From Flavisolibacter tropicus (GTDB lineage Bacteria > Bacteroidota > Bacteroidia > Chitinophagales > Chitinophagaceae): a stretch of 64,000 nucleotides of DNA. This document shows, piece after piece, positions 41,949 through 52,574 of the stretch. A program made the position numbers and the translations under genes. Location: NCBI RefSeq assembly GCF_001644645.1, contig NZ_CP011390.1:1240001-1304000 (forward strand). Direction: 5' to 3'. The notes below the pieces were generated by a model that saw only the letters and a list, made by a program, of their open reading frames with translations, made no database searches and had not been told where the DNA came from. Within the stretch, counting starts at the first letter, position 1. Each line of letters starts with the position of its first letter.

Positions 41949-42629
41949 TTATTTCATATATCCTTTTGCTTCCAGGATTTGCTTCCAAAGTGCATATCCA
42001 TATCCGTTGATATGTAACCCATCATTTGTATAGCGATTATCGAGCTTACCAGTTGCATCTAAGAAAGAAGAATACAAATCCACGTAAGTACAACCAGTAG
42101 ATGTAGCTAAATTCTGAAGCGCTTGATTCACGTACCGAATATGTTCATCTTTATTCTGGTGCCGTATAAATTCTGTAAACCCACTGTTTGTAGGCAAAAC
42201 ACTTTGCACGTATACTTTTGTTGCAGGTGAGGTTTGCTTTATGCGTTCCAGCATCTTTTTATAATTAGCAACAATAACAGTATCAGGTGTATTGCGGGCT
42301 ATATCATTGATGCCAATCATAATAAAAATCTTTCGTGGCTTGCCAGATAATACTTCATCCAATCGAGCCAGCACCCCGAACGTGTTGTCTGAAGAAATGC
42401 CACGGTTTCTAACCTTTCTATTACGCCAGATTTCTGCCCATTCAGCTATATCGGTAATACTATCGCCAAGAAAGATGATTTCATCCTTACTGTCAGGTTG
42501 CAGGCGAAACATCGTTACTTTCTGTTCATAATAGGTTGTTCTGTAAGAAGTATCGACACCAGGTTGAGCAGCAACCATTTGATTCATGCAAATACATAAA
42601 ACAAGGAGCCATAATGACTGTAATCTCAT
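41949..42629 (-). CDS. SGNH/GDSL hydrolase, copy 3
   Basis: The ATG at 42627-42629 begins a signal peptide (MRLQSLWLLVLCICMNQMVAAQ, cut after VAA); the ATG at 42647 would overlap the permease gene. Block I IIFLGDSITDIAEW keeps the Asp that copies 1 and 2 lack. Block II is NRGISSDNTFGVLARLDE, block III MIGINDIARNT, block V TNDGLHINGYGYALW. About 226 residues. It is the first esterase of the operon, just after the MFS permease gene, and the most divergent of the three. Confidence 0.9.
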   Translation of the reverse strand: MRLQSLWLLVLCICMNQMVAAQPGVDTSYRTTYYEQKVTMFRLQPDSKDEIIFLGDSITDIAEWAEIWRNRKVRNRGISSDNTFGVLARLDEVLSGKPRKIFIMIGINDIARNTPDTVIVANYKKMLERIKQTSPATKVYVQSVLPTNSGFTEFIRHQNKDEHIRYVNQALQNLATSTGCTYVDLYSSFLDATGKLDNRYTNDGLHINGYGYALWKQILEAKGYMK

Positions 42630-42639
42630 ATGATAGGAT

Positions 42640-43950
42640 TTAAGCAATAGCTACTTCTTCAGTCGTTTCTACGGCTACAACTTCCTCTTCTACTTTGTGC
42701 AGGGGAACAAGCCAGGTTACAATAAATGCGGGTATGGTTGCAATCAACACCCAGATGAAAAATTCACGGTAGCCTAAATAATCACTCACAAAACCACTCA
42801 CCATAGAAGGAATCATGAATCCCAAATTCAGTAAGCCGCTGGCAAAGGCATAATGCGCCATTTTGTATTTGCCTGGAGCAATGTTTTGCATGATAAACAA
42901 TATGATGCCTACAAATCCAAAGCCATAACCGAAATATTCGATGGCTACCGCTGCCCCTATCACATACACATTGACTGGAAGAATAATCGCTAAAAATGCG
43001 TATGCAGCAAAAGGTATATTAAAAAAGCAGCAAAGAACAATAAGCGTCTTACGTGTCAGCCCTTTGTTCGATACAAAATAGCCAGCAGCTAAAGAGCCTA
43101 ACACAAAAGCAATGGCACCAGCTACGCCATAAAGAACACCAATTTGCGACGTAGACAACCCAAGTCCACCTTCCGCACGTGACGCCTTGAAAAACAAAGG
43201 CGTTATTTTTATGGCCTGTCCTTCTGCAAAACGATAAAAAACAATAAAACACAAGCTGAACCAAATATGCTTTTTTTGAAAAAAGGTGACAATCACATCT
43301 TTCAAGGTATCGACACTCTCTTTTACGGAATGCACCGACTTTGCTTCACCACCAGAAGGCAGCATGCGCATATTATAGATTCCCAGCAACACCATGATGA
43401 TGCCATATGAAAACATGACGATCATCCAGGCGTTTGTTATACCTATGCGCTTTTCCAGTTCTCCAGCAGCGTATACCAACACCCCGCTGGACAATACTTT
43501 CGCAATATTGTAAAAAGCCCCCTGCCACCCTACATATTGAGCTTGTTGTTTAGGGGATAATTCATTTAAGTATACACCATCTGCTGCAGTATCGTGCGTG
43601 GCCCCACTAATGGCAACAATAGCCAACACCGAAATGGAAATACTAAAGAAATGATCCAATTGTAGACTAATCCCTACTAAACCAAACAATACGCCGGTGA
43701 ATATTTGCGTGGTGTATACAAAGAATTTTTTGGTTTTAAACATCTCCAGAAAAGGTCCCCATAAAGGCTTCAGCGTCCAGGGCAGCATGATGAGTGATGT
43801 CCAAAAAGCAATCTGGGAGTCCGAAATCCCCATGTTTTTATACATAATGGAGGTAGCCGCAGCCAAGACCACAAAGGGTAGCCCCATAGCAAACCAGGTA
43901 GTAGGAATCCAGCTGATGGGATGTCGTTTTCGGGGTTGATGATTTAGCAC
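42640..43950 (-). CDS. MFS permease (AmpG/NagP-like)
   Basis: 436 residues with 12 predicted membrane helices. WIPTTWFAMGLPFVVLAAAT opens the first helix, PWTLKPLWGPFLEMFKTKKF lies between helices 2 and 3, and SGATHDTAADGVYLNELSPK is in loop 4-5, all as in AmpG/MFS sugar and muropeptide permeases of this phylum. It probably brings the released amino sugar or oligosaccharide across the inner membrane. It heads the minus-strand operon with the esterases and DUF4434, divergent from the GH92 gene with a 110-base gap. Confidence 0.85.
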   Translation of the reverse strand: MLNHQPRKRHPISWIPTTWFAMGLPFVVLAAATSIMYKNMGISDSQIAFWTSLIMLPWTLKPLWGPFLEMFKTKKFFVYTTQIFTGVLFGLVGISLQLDHFFSISISVLAIVAISGATHDTAADGVYLNELSPKQQAQYVGWQGAFYNIAKVLSSGVLVYAAGELEKRIGITNAWMIVMFSYGIIMVLLGIYNMRMLPSGGEAKSVHSVKESVDTLKDVIVTFFQKKHIWFSLCFIVFYRFAEGQAIKITPLFFKASRAEGGLGLSTSQIGVLYGVAGAIAFVLGSLAAGYFVSNKGLTRKTLIVLCCFFNIPFAAYAFLAIILPVNVYVIGAAVAIEYFGYGFGFVGIILFIMQNIAPGKYKMAHYAFASGLLNLGFMIPSMVSGFVSDYLGYREFFIWVLIATIPAFIVTWLVPLHKVEEEVVAVETTEEVAIA

Positions 43951-44060
43951 GCAATGTCTTTTATAAAGTTAAGATTGGCGAACAAGTTAATTAATTATTT
44001 TAAAAACTATCGACCGATTGAAAATATATTTTATTAAGTTGCAAGAGAATATTTGCCATT

Positions 44061-46189
44061 ATGAGAAAGACTATATTATTGCTTGCTATGGCCGTCAGCG
44101 GTTTTTGCTCTGCTCAGAAGCTTACTGACAAAGTTGATGTTTTTTTAGGAACCGGAGGACATGGACATGTTTATCCCGGTGCAACAGTTCCTTTTGGAAT
44201 GGTGCAATTAAGCCCGGACAATGGTGTAGAGGGTTGGGATTGGTGCAGTGGCTATCATTATAGCAGCGACAGTATTGCAGGCTTTTCGCATACACATTTA
44301 AGCGGCACTGGCATTGGCGATTGGTGTGACATTTCTGTTCTTCCATTAACCCGTTCTTCCCGCCCACAAAGTGGCAAAGTTGGCTTTTCGCATAAAAATG
44401 AAAGTGGACGCCCAGGGTATTATAAAGTATTACTGAATAATGGTGTGCTTTGCGAATTAACCGCTTCTGCACATAATGGCTATCATAAGTATACCTTTCC
44501 AGCATCAAACGGATGGTTACAGTTTGATATGGGCTTCCGTATTAACTGGGACAAACCTACAGATGCTTCCCTCCAATTGATCAATGACAGTACTTTGGCA
44601 GGGTATAGATTTTCAACAGGCTGGGCCAAGAATCAGCGTGTCTATTTTGCAGCCCGCTTTTCAAAGCCCATAATCGGATCTAACTTAACGGCAAAGCCAC
44701 TTCATCAAAAAGATGCAGCCGCACTACTGCAATTTAAAACGGACCAACAACCGCTATATGTTCGCGTTGCCATTAGCAGTGTCAGCTCAGAAAAAGCCCA
44801 GGAAGAGTTGAAAGAAACAGCAGGTGAAAGTTTTGAACTCGTAAAAACAAAAGCAGATGCATTATGGGAAAAAGAATTGCGTAAAATAACGATCTCGGCC
44901 ACTAACAAAAACTTTGAAACACAATTTTACACGGCCCTTTATCGCACCTGTTTAGCACCCGTTCTTTATTCCAATTCAGATGGCACTTACAGAAATCAGG
45001 ATAGCAGTTTACATAAAGTAAAAGGCAACAAATACACGGTGTACAGTCTTTGGGACACATTCAGGGCACTGCACCCTTTATTTACTATTACACAAAAGGA
45101 AAGGCTTCCGGACTTGATCAATAGTTTACTGCAATTCTACGACGACAATGGTCTATTGCCTGTATGGGACTTAAGTACATGGGAAACCAATACCATGACA
45201 GGCTATCATGCCATTCCTGTATTATCTGACGCCATTTTAAAAAATGAGACTGGATTTGATGTAGAAAAGGCATACAAAGCCATGCAAAAGAGCGCGTATC
45301 AAAAGCAAAGAGGCACACCCGATTACATAAAATATGGCTATTTACCGCAAAGCAAACATGGATGGAGTGTAACCATAACACTGGAATATGCTTTTGATGA
45401 TTGGTGTATAGCCCAAGTGGCCAAAAATTAGGCAAGACAGCTGATTATAATACGTTTATGAAACGTGCTATGAGCTATAAGAATCTCTTTGATGCCAGAA
45501 CAGGTTTTATGAGAGCCAAAGACACAACAGGGCGATTTATAGAACCATTTGACCCGCTACTGTCAGAACATGGCTTTGAAGGACAATACATTGAGGGCAC
45601 CGCCTGGCAACATAGCTTCTTTGTTCCACATGACATCATGGGGTTAGCCAAATTATATGGAGGCAAAGAAAAGTTGGTGCAAAAGCTGGACACGCTTTTT
45701 TCCACCACTTCTGAATTACACGGTGAGAATGTATCTGCCGATGTAAGCGGCTTGATTGGCCAATATGCCCATGGCAATGAACCTAGCCATCATATTATCT
45801 ATATGTATACAGCTTTAGGCTACCCGCAAAAAGCCGCTGAAAAAATCCAGATGGTAGTTGATAGCATGTACAAGCTTGGGCCGGATGGCCTTGCCGGTAA
45901 TGATGATTGCGGCCAAATGAGTGCCTGGTTAGTATGGTCTTCTTTAGGTATGTACCCCATGAATCCTGCTTCAGGTAATTATGTTTTTGGGTTGCCATTA
46001 GTGGATAGCGCTATAGTGCAACTACCCAAGAATCGCACCTTACAAATTCTTGTAAAGCACATAAAAGCAAAAAATATGAACCGTGGTATACAGCAGGTAA
46101 GGTTAAACGGAAAACGCCTTCCTGTCATTGCTATTACACATCAGCAAATCCTGGAAGGCGGTGTTCTGGAATACCTGGTCAATGATTGA
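44061..46189 (+). pseudogene. GH92 alpha-mannosidase, split by a one-base frameshift
   Basis: Frame one (44061-45431, 456 aa) begins with a signal peptide (MRKTILLLAMAVSGFCSAQ) and GTGGHGHVYPGATVPFGMVQ, then GFSHTHLSGTGIGDW. It stops at TAG after ITLEYAFDDWCIAQVAKN. The other frame continues KKLGKTADYNTFMKRAMSY, IEGTAWQHSFFVPHD and GNDDCGQMSAWLVWSSLG to 46189. One more A in the run 45423-45427 would restore a full GH92 of about 709 aa. So it is either a recent loss, a sequencing error, or a -1 slip at the A run. GH92 enzymes are Ca2+-dependent exo-alpha-mannosidases acting on N-glycans. It is divergent from the MFS permease operon. Confidence 0.85.
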
Positions 46190-47584
46190 TCAGGTTTTCC
46201 AGAACCATTTCCGTTGGGTAAAAAAGATGGTAATCAGCGAAACAATCCCCGTAAACAGTGCACCTCTTAAAAATCCAATCCAGGCATTACTGTTCATGCT
46301 TTCAAACAAGGTTATTCCACCGGTAAGATGCAAAAGAGGCAACAGCAATAAATTTCCTGCCACATAGGCTACCATGGGATTGCGCCCGTTTAAACTTAGG
46401 TAATGCGTAAGGCGACCACTCGATTGAAAAAGTTGCAGTCCATGAAATCCTATAAGCATAAAAAAGGCTAAACCACTGGTAACGAAATAATAACTGTAGG
46501 TTGAAAAGTCTTTCTTAATACCTCCTTCATAGGCTTCAAAGAACAATCCAAGCAATAAAAGATAAACACCTGCTCGGAAAAACCGTTGCAGCATTAAATG
46601 CTGTCGTTTATTGATTGATCGCAACAGGAAACCAAGTATCGTTAAAACAACTACTGTAATAAGCAAATTCATTACCAGGTAGCGACTAAACAATAAGGCG
46701 ACATTCAAGATTACCAGTGAGAAAGAAAGAATGCTAATTACTGCCATTCTTTTATAGTCTGTAACAGGCGTCTCTGTTTTTTGAACAGCAGCTCTTAGCA
46801 ACCACTCTCCTGCCATTGTACCAGGAATGATAATAAACAGATACTTTAAATAATAAAATTTGTACGCCCAAACCATTGGCGAAAATTGGAACAACGTTTC
46901 ATTCCAGCTACCGCTTTCTTTCCCTCCTAAAAAAACAGCCATTACAAATGGTAAAATCCCAATACGCAACATCGGTCGATAGCGGGTAAACCACCAGATT
47001 AACGTTCCGAAGAATGCCATATTACCTAATACCAGTATAATGATATCGCTCTTCTCCAAGGAGAAGGGCTTGCCGTTAAAAGAAAGGAAATACAATAAAG
47101 CGACCGCTATTAGAAAAGCGGCAACTTTAAGTAGGCGAAACAGTTGGTAATAGCGCTCTTGCTTTGTTTCATAAAACTGAAAGAACAAAAGGATAAACCC
47201 CAGTATGGAAAGTAAATACTCTTGTGTGCCAGGAGCACCCGATATTACCCAAGCCCGCATGTGAAAAGTAAAGAGCGCAAAGAAGGTAAGTAAAACATAG
47301 CGGCGTGCGGCTGTGAATAATACAGCGGTCCATGGGCCATCTTGCTTGGCATACCGATCCAGTGATAAAGGAATGGCTGCTCCCATGCTAAACAGGAAGA
47401 AAGGAAACACCAGGTCTACCCAAGTAATACCAGGCAGCGTTGGATCAAACGTATGATTTGGCGGTGGCACCTGAGCGTGATACATCCACGCAGGCAACAC
47501 ATCTCCAAATGCAATACTGCCTGATAACACCATTGCCAAAATAGCAAAGCCACGTAAGGCATCTAAACTTTGGTTACGCTTCAT
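46190..47584 (-). CDS. DUF5009 / heparan-alpha-glucosaminide N-acetyltransferase-like membrane protein
   Basis: 464 residues. MKRNQSLDALRGFAILAMVLSG opens helix 1. A conserved ITWVDLVFPFFLFSMGAAIP follows, then about 11 more helices. This layout belongs to the acyltransferase-3-like NagX/DUF5009 group, often linked to amino-sugar clusters. NagX-type proteins are thought to transfer an acetyl group across the membrane to glucosamine. The gene is convergent with the GH92 (stops touch at 46189/46190) and follows SusD by 46 bases, so it may be the last gene of the SusCD operon. Confidence 0.8.
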   Translation of the reverse strand: MKRNQSLDALRGFAILAMVLSGSIAFGDVLPAWMYHAQVPPPNHTFDPTLPGITWVDLVFPFFLFSMGAAIPLSLDRYAKQDGPWTAVLFTAARRYVLLTFFALFTFHMRAWVISGAPGTQEYLLSILGFILLFFQFYETKQERYYQLFRLLKVAAFLIAVALLYFLSFNGKPFSLEKSDIIILVLGNMAFFGTLIWWFTRYRPMLRIGILPFVMAVFLGGKESGSWNETLFQFSPMVWAYKFYYLKYLFIIIPGTMAGEWLLRAAVQKTETPVTDYKRMAVISILSFSLVILNVALLFSRYLVMNLLITVVVLTILGFLLRSINKRQHLMLQRFFRAGVYLLLLGLFFEAYEGGIKKDFSTYSYYFVTSGLAFFMLIGFHGLQLFQSSGRLTHYLSLNGRNPMVAYVAGNLLLLPLLHLTGGITLFESMNSNAWIGFLRGALFTGIVSLITIFFTQRKWFWKT

Positions 47585-47630
47585 AAAAAGTAGTATAGAA
47601 AAGGCGCCTTACAGCGCCTTTTATTGAAAA

Positions 47631-49427
47631 TTATTGCCAACCGGGATTATTTGGTTTGAGATTTGGATTCATTTCTAACTCACTTGGCGGTATAGGCCAT
47701 AGCTTATATTTTGGATCCGCATTGTTACGGGTTTGGTTGCGGAAACGGATCCTTTGATTAACGCTATTTGTGTAATTAGGAACTTCGTCTTCATCAAACA
47801 CTGGCGTACCTGCTGGGACCGCGGGGTCTAGTGAAGCGCCAACTACTGGAAAGCTATTTGCTTTTCCATAAATGCCCCATCGTCTCAGATCAAACAAACG
47901 CAAGCCTTCTCCAGCAAATTCAACAGCTCTTTCACGACGCACGATCTGTCTTAATTCAGAGGGGCTCGTTGTAGTTACGGCAGGCTGTCCCGCTCTAGCT
48001 CTAACGTCATTGATCGCTTTCAATACGGTATTATCAACTTCACCTAACTCAATTTTCGCTTCTGCATACATTAACAAAATATCAGCATAGCGCATCAATA
48101 TATATCCGGTTTTGGTTTCCCAAGTGTACTGAGTTGAGTCAACATATTTCCGCCACACATAACCTACGCCTCCGATATTTCCGGTAGCGCTTACTTGCCA
48201 TTGTATCCCTGCTGCCTGAGCACCGATCCAATCATTGTTGCCACCATTAACAATATCATATACACCTGTATTCCAGTTGTACTTTTTACGCACATTGCTA
48301 TATATATTATAGATGGTTCTTTCTTTTGGATTAATATAGGCTGTAGGTGTAAAAGGCGCCTTTGCTACTGTATACGTCATGGTATCATCTGGCATATAAA
48401 CCGTCCATTTTAAACGGTTATCGCGGTTCAGTCGCGGTGCCGCAGGATTATAAGCCAGCGATTGGTCGATCCTTTTACCGTCTTTTGCCTCAAACTTATC
48501 CACGAGCACTTGGGAAGGGAAATGGCTGCTTTGAGACGTAGTTACTTGTCTTGGAACAGTAATAACAGCCGCCCAGTTCTGCGGGTCCAAAACATCTGTT
48601 GGATAGGTTTGATTAAACATGATCTCACGGTTCACATTAGCCTGTTGTCCAGCTAATAAAAACAGATCTGTATACTTTGGATTTAACCCATACAGCCCCC
48701 CATCGATTACAGCCTGGGTTGCAGTTGCTGCAGTGCGGTAATCTTTGATCAATAAGGCCAGCTTGGCTTTTAAGCCTAGAGCCACTCCTTTATTAACCAT
48801 ACCCATTTGCTGAACAGCAGGTGTTTTGGCCGCATCGAAACTGGCGACAGCCTCATCCAGGTCTTTGTATAAATCAGCAACGATGGTAGCAACAGGAGAA
48901 CGTTTAGAATTCAGCACCTCATTGACTGACGGCGTTGCACGATAATAGGGCACATCACCAAACCAATACATCAGGTGAAAATAAGCCCAAGCACGCAGCA
49001 CCATGGTTTCTGCCTTTATCTTCCCATACACCTGTGGAGAAACATTGTTCTTTCCATTTTCCATACCTGCCAATTGCTGGTTAGCACGCTGTACCAATCG
49101 GAAAGCCTGACTCCAAGCCGCACTAGGAATAGAATTGCTAATAGAAAAAGGGCCTGCATCACCTAACGCAATCAAGTCTTCAGCATTTCCGCCACGGCGA
49201 ATCCCTAAATCTGTAGATGATTCAATAGAGAACAATAAAGGAAGGTAATTAGGCACAGACCAGAAAGCAGAAGCATAAACACCATTAAGGCCCTGCTCCA
49301 TTTCAGCCTGGTTGCTTAAAAAGGTAGAGGCTGCAGAAGCATCCAATGGCTTTCGATCCAAGAACTTCTTACATCCGCTTAAAAGGATTACGGATGAAGT
49401 AAAAAATAGTATAAAGACTTTTTTCAT
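47631..49427 (-). CDS. SusD/RagB family outer-membrane glycan-binding lipoprotein
   Basis: 598 residues with a lipoprotein signal (VILLSGC, Cys19) and FLDRKPLDASAASTFLSNQA, the usual SusD start. AWAYFHLMYWFGDVPYYRAT, MRYADILLMYAEAKIELGE and RRERAVEFAGEGLRLFDLRRWG are SusD signatures, and the C-terminus reads YKLWPIPPSELEMNPNL. It sits on top of SusC and captures glycan at the cell surface. The susC stop is 21 bases upstream, as normal for a pair. The ligand is unknown; the surrounding GH92 and GH20 genes suggest GlcNAc- and mannose-containing chains. Confidence 0.95.
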   Translation of the reverse strand: MKKVFILFFTSSVILLSGCKKFLDRKPLDASAASTFLSNQAEMEQGLNGVYASAFWSVPNYLPLLFSIESSTDLGIRRGGNAEDLIALGDAGPFSISNSIPSAAWSQAFRLVQRANQQLAGMENGKNNVSPQVYGKIKAETMVLRAWAYFHLMYWFGDVPYYRATPSVNEVLNSKRSPVATIVADLYKDLDEAVASFDAAKTPAVQQMGMVNKGVALGLKAKLALLIKDYRTAATATQAVIDGGLYGLNPKYTDLFLLAGQQANVNREIMFNQTYPTDVLDPQNWAAVITVPRQVTTSQSSHFPSQVLVDKFEAKDGKRIDQSLAYNPAAPRLNRDNRLKWTVYMPDDTMTYTVAKAPFTPTAYINPKERTIYNIYSNVRKKYNWNTGVYDIVNGGNNDWIGAQAAGIQWQVSATGNIGGVGYVWRKYVDSTQYTWETKTGYILMRYADILLMYAEAKIELGEVDNTVLKAINDVRARAGQPAVTTTSPSELRQIVRRERAVEFAGEGLRLFDLRRWGIYGKANSFPVVGASLDPAVPAGTPVFDEDEVPNYTNSVNQRIRFRNQTRNNADPKYKLWPIPPSELEMNPNLKPNNPGWQ

Positions 49428-49448
49428 TGTTACAAGTTTGATAGGTTC

Positions 49449-52400
49449 TTAAAAGTTTACATTTAGACCGGCAGTCCATGTGCGCATCAAGGGATAGAAC
49501 TCCGCATTGGCACTATTGATCTCAGGATCAAAGCCTTTCCATGCCTTACTAAATGTAGCCAGGTTGGAACCTGCAATAAATACTCTTACTGAATTGATAT
49601 TTACTTTATTCAGTACGGTTGCTGGTAACCGGTACCCTAGATTCACATTCTTAATACGGAAGTAAGATGCACTACGAATCCACTGTGTAGATGTCAGGTA
49701 ATTGTTTCCACCAAAACCAGATGGCAACAGACGAGGGAAGTCTGCATTTGGATTTTCTGGCGACCAGTAGTTCTTATGAATGGCCAATAAGGAAGCGGCA
49801 AAATCGCCACTGTTAAAAGGAACAGCACCCGTACCACTCAGGTAATTATTGCGTTTACCTACACCTTGACCTAATATATTAAGATCAAAGTTGCCATAAC
49901 CAATATTAAAGTTCAGGCTATACTCGTAACGAGGAAAGGCATCACCAATGAAAGTACGGTCATTCAAATCAATTTTTCCATCAGGTTTACCCTCTGGCCC
50001 ACTGATATCAGCATATTTAATATCACCAGCTTTAGGTCCTACCGTTGGACTGGCATTCCAGGGAACACCGAATTGAACGGGAGAATTCTTCACATCGTTA
50101 TCATCTGCAAAAAAACCAACGGCCTTATAGCCGAAGTAAGAATTCATTGCATATCCTACTTGTGTGCGCGTACTTCCATTGTCCAGGTAAGGTGTACCCT
50201 CTACCAGGTCAAGCACCTTGTTTTGCACATCGCTCAACATTCCCGTCAGGTCCGTTCTCCATTTTCCAAACTGGTTCTTGTAATTCAATGACAACTCCCA
50301 CCCTTTATTCTCTAACTGACCAGCATTGATAAAAGGGTTACCCAAGCCCCCTGCTGACGCAGGAAGCGTTCTTTTCAAGAGCATATTATGCTGGGTTTTC
50401 ACAAAATAGTCGGCAGAAACCATAAAATGTTTGAGTAAGCTAAGATCCAGACCAGCATTAAATTGTCTTGCCGTTTCCCATTGCAATTCCGGATTTGCAA
50501 ATTGTAATAAGGCTACACCAGGAGTGGTAACGTTATTGAAATAGGCATTCGTACCGTTTACATGAGAAGAGGCATTGTATCCGGCATTTTCATAAAACAC
50601 ATCATATGCATAAGGCAAGCCCGTGTTTTGGTTACCATTCCCTCCATAAGAAACACGCAGTTTACCAAAACTGATCTTATTGGCAAGGCCGCGCAAAAAT
50701 GCTTCATTAGTAAATACCCAACCAGCGGATGCCGACCCAAAGTTACCCCACTGCTTTTCCAATGCCTGAGAAAAGCGAGATGTTCCATCGCGGCGGCCAT
50801 TGACTTCTAACAAATACTTTCCACGATAATTATAGTTGATACGGCTGAATAAACCTACCAAGGCACTCTCACTGGCACCAGCATTATTATCACGTGCGCC
50901 TGTACCTAAGTTTAAATAAGGTTGATCAGGGTTGATAAACCCTTGGCGTGACGCGCCAAAGAAATAATAAGTATTTAACTCTGACTGCGCACCGGCCAAC
51001 ACTTTGAATGAATGATCGCCAAACTTGAAACCGTAAGTAGCCTGTCCCAAATACGTTGTGTACACATCATTACGATAAGCTTCTGAAAGAGTGGTACTAC
51101 CCGGCCAATCAGCCACTTTATCATAAGTGTTCGTTACTAAATTGGGCTGATAGATTGAGGCGTTTTTAATAAAAGTCTTAGTTGTTGGATTACGCTGTTC
51201 CCGTCCCCAAAAGCCTTCTATATCCAATCCTTCAATTGGTTTGTAATTAAAGCCAAAGCGGGCTAATAACGTACTTCCATTCGTTTGAGAGGTACCAGTA
51301 GCTTCAGCCTGTGCTATTGGATTCCGATTATTGGATTGACCGGCATTACCATACATACCTTCACCAAACTTCCCAGCTCCAATAGCTGGCAAACCGATTG
51401 CCTCACGTATAATAAATTCAGCACTACCTGTTGATGGGTTAATGGTTTTGCTGCGTGTATAGCCGAAGTTCCCAGTCAGGGTCAACTTTTTATTGAGTTT
51501 AAATTCTGGATTTAAACGCAGGTCATATTTCTCATAACTATTGTTTTGAATCAAACCCTCTTGGTTCAGATAAGATAATGAAGCAAACATATTCACCTGC
51601 TCGCCACCTGATGTCAGCTGCACATTATGGTTTTGCATAAAGCCGCTGTTGGTCAACACTTCTTTCAACCAATCGGTGTTGATGACATCCATATTATTAG
51701 CGGGCGTAGTTTTATACTTATCAATCAAGGCTTGTGAATAAACAAACGCAGCAGCGTTGCCTGTACGGTTTCGTTCAGCTACATTGCTCAATTCCATATG
51801 CTCAACTGCATTAACGCGATCAGGAATGGCAGTAGCCTCTTGCTTAGTAAAGAAACTATTATAGCTTAATTGAATACCTTTTTTATTGGCACGTTTCGTT
51901 TTTACAATGATAACACCGTTGGCGGCACGGTTACCGTAAATGGAAGTAGAAGCAGCATCTTTTAAAACAGTTATTGACTCAATTGCATTTGGGTCAATTT
52001 GATTGAATGCAGACATATCCAGGATCAACCCATCAACTACTACAATTGGCGTATTTGATAAAGAAATAGAGTTCTGTCCTCTGATCACAATGCTGGAAGC
52101 ATCGGCGCCAGGCTTTCCTGATTGCTGTTGCACCGTTACCCCTGGCGCTAAACCCTGTAACAGGTTGTTAGTAGAAGCCACTTGTCGGCGGCTCAAATCT
52201 TCATTATTTAAGGCAACAATCGAACCGGTTAGGTTGGCACGGCGTTGTGTGCCATAACCCACCACTACCACATCACTCAGCGTTTGGCTGCTGGCATTTA
52301 ATGAAACGTTGATTGCGGCCTCATTAACCACCACTTCCTGCGGAGCAAACCCAATACTGCTAATTAATAGTGTCTGACCTTTTTCAGCATTGATGACATA

Positions 52401-52574
52401 ATCACCATTATTGTTAGTGGTCGCCCCTATCCGGTTGCCTTTCACAACCACAGAGGCATTTTCAACAGGCCGGCCATTACCATCTGTAACCCGCCCTGTT
52501 ACTCTCACTGTTTGTGCAAATACCACTATATTATAACATAGCAGTAAAAGCACGAAGAGCATAAATTTTCTCAT
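49449..52574 (-). CDS. SusC/RagA TonB-linked outer-membrane protein
   Basis: 1041 residues. A signal peptide (about 1-20), a CarboxypepD_reg-like domain (23-100, VRVTGRVTDGNGRPVENASV), a TonB box region DVVVVGYGTQRR (about 106), a plug with IVIRGQNSISLSNTPIVVVD and SITVLKDAASTSIYGNRAA, then a large barrel ending RTWTAGLNVNF. It imports glycan captured by SusD across the outer membrane using TonB energy. It has no N-terminal extension for anti-sigma interaction, so regulation is likely not by an ECF sigma factor. The adjacent upstream gap of 460 bases should hold the promoter. Confidence 0.96.
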   Translation of the reverse strand: MRKFMLFVLLLLCYNIVVFAQTVRVTGRVTDGNGRPVENASVVVKGNRIGATTNNNGDYVINAEKGQTLLISSIGFAPQEVVVNEAAINVSLNASSQTLSDVVVVGYGTQRRANLTGSIVALNNEDLSRRQVASTNNLLQGLAPGVTVQQQSGKPGADASSIVIRGQNSISLSNTPIVVVDGLILDMSAFNQIDPNAIESITVLKDAASTSIYGNRAANGVIIVKTKRANKKGIQLSYNSFFTKQEATAIPDRVNAVEHMELSNVAERNRTGNAAAFVYSQALIDKYKTTPANNMDVINTDWLKEVLTNSGFMQNHNVQLTSGGEQVNMFASLSYLNQEGLIQNNSYEKYDLRLNPEFKLNKKLTLTGNFGYTRSKTINPSTGSAEFIIREAIGLPAIGAGKFGEGMYGNAGQSNNRNPIAQAEATGTSQTNGSTLLARFGFNYKPIEGLDIEGFWGREQRNPTTKTFIKNASIYQPNLVTNTYDKVADWPGSTTLSEAYRNDVYTTYLGQATYGFKFGDHSFKVLAGAQSELNTYYFFGASRQGFINPDQPYLNLGTGARDNNAGASESALVGLFSRINYNYRGKYLLEVNGRRDGTSRFSQALEKQWGNFGSASAGWVFTNEAFLRGLANKISFGKLRVSYGGNGNQNTGLPYAYDVFYENAGYNASSHVNGTNAYFNNVTTPGVALLQFANPELQWETARQFNAGLDLSLLKHFMVSADYFVKTQHNMLLKRTLPASAGGLGNPFINAGQLENKGWELSLNYKNQFGKWRTDLTGMLSDVQNKVLDLVEGTPYLDNGSTRTQVGYAMNSYFGYKAVGFFADDNDVKNSPVQFGVPWNASPTVGPKAGDIKYADISGPEGKPDGKIDLNDRTFIGDAFPRYEYSLNFNIGYGNFDLNILGQGVGKRNNYLSGTGAVPFNSGDFAASLLAIHKNYWSPENPNADFPRLLPSGFGGNNYLTSTQWIRSASYFRIKNVNLGYRLPATVLNKVNINSVRVFIAGSNLATFSKAWKGFDPEINSANAEFYPLMRTWTAGLNVNF

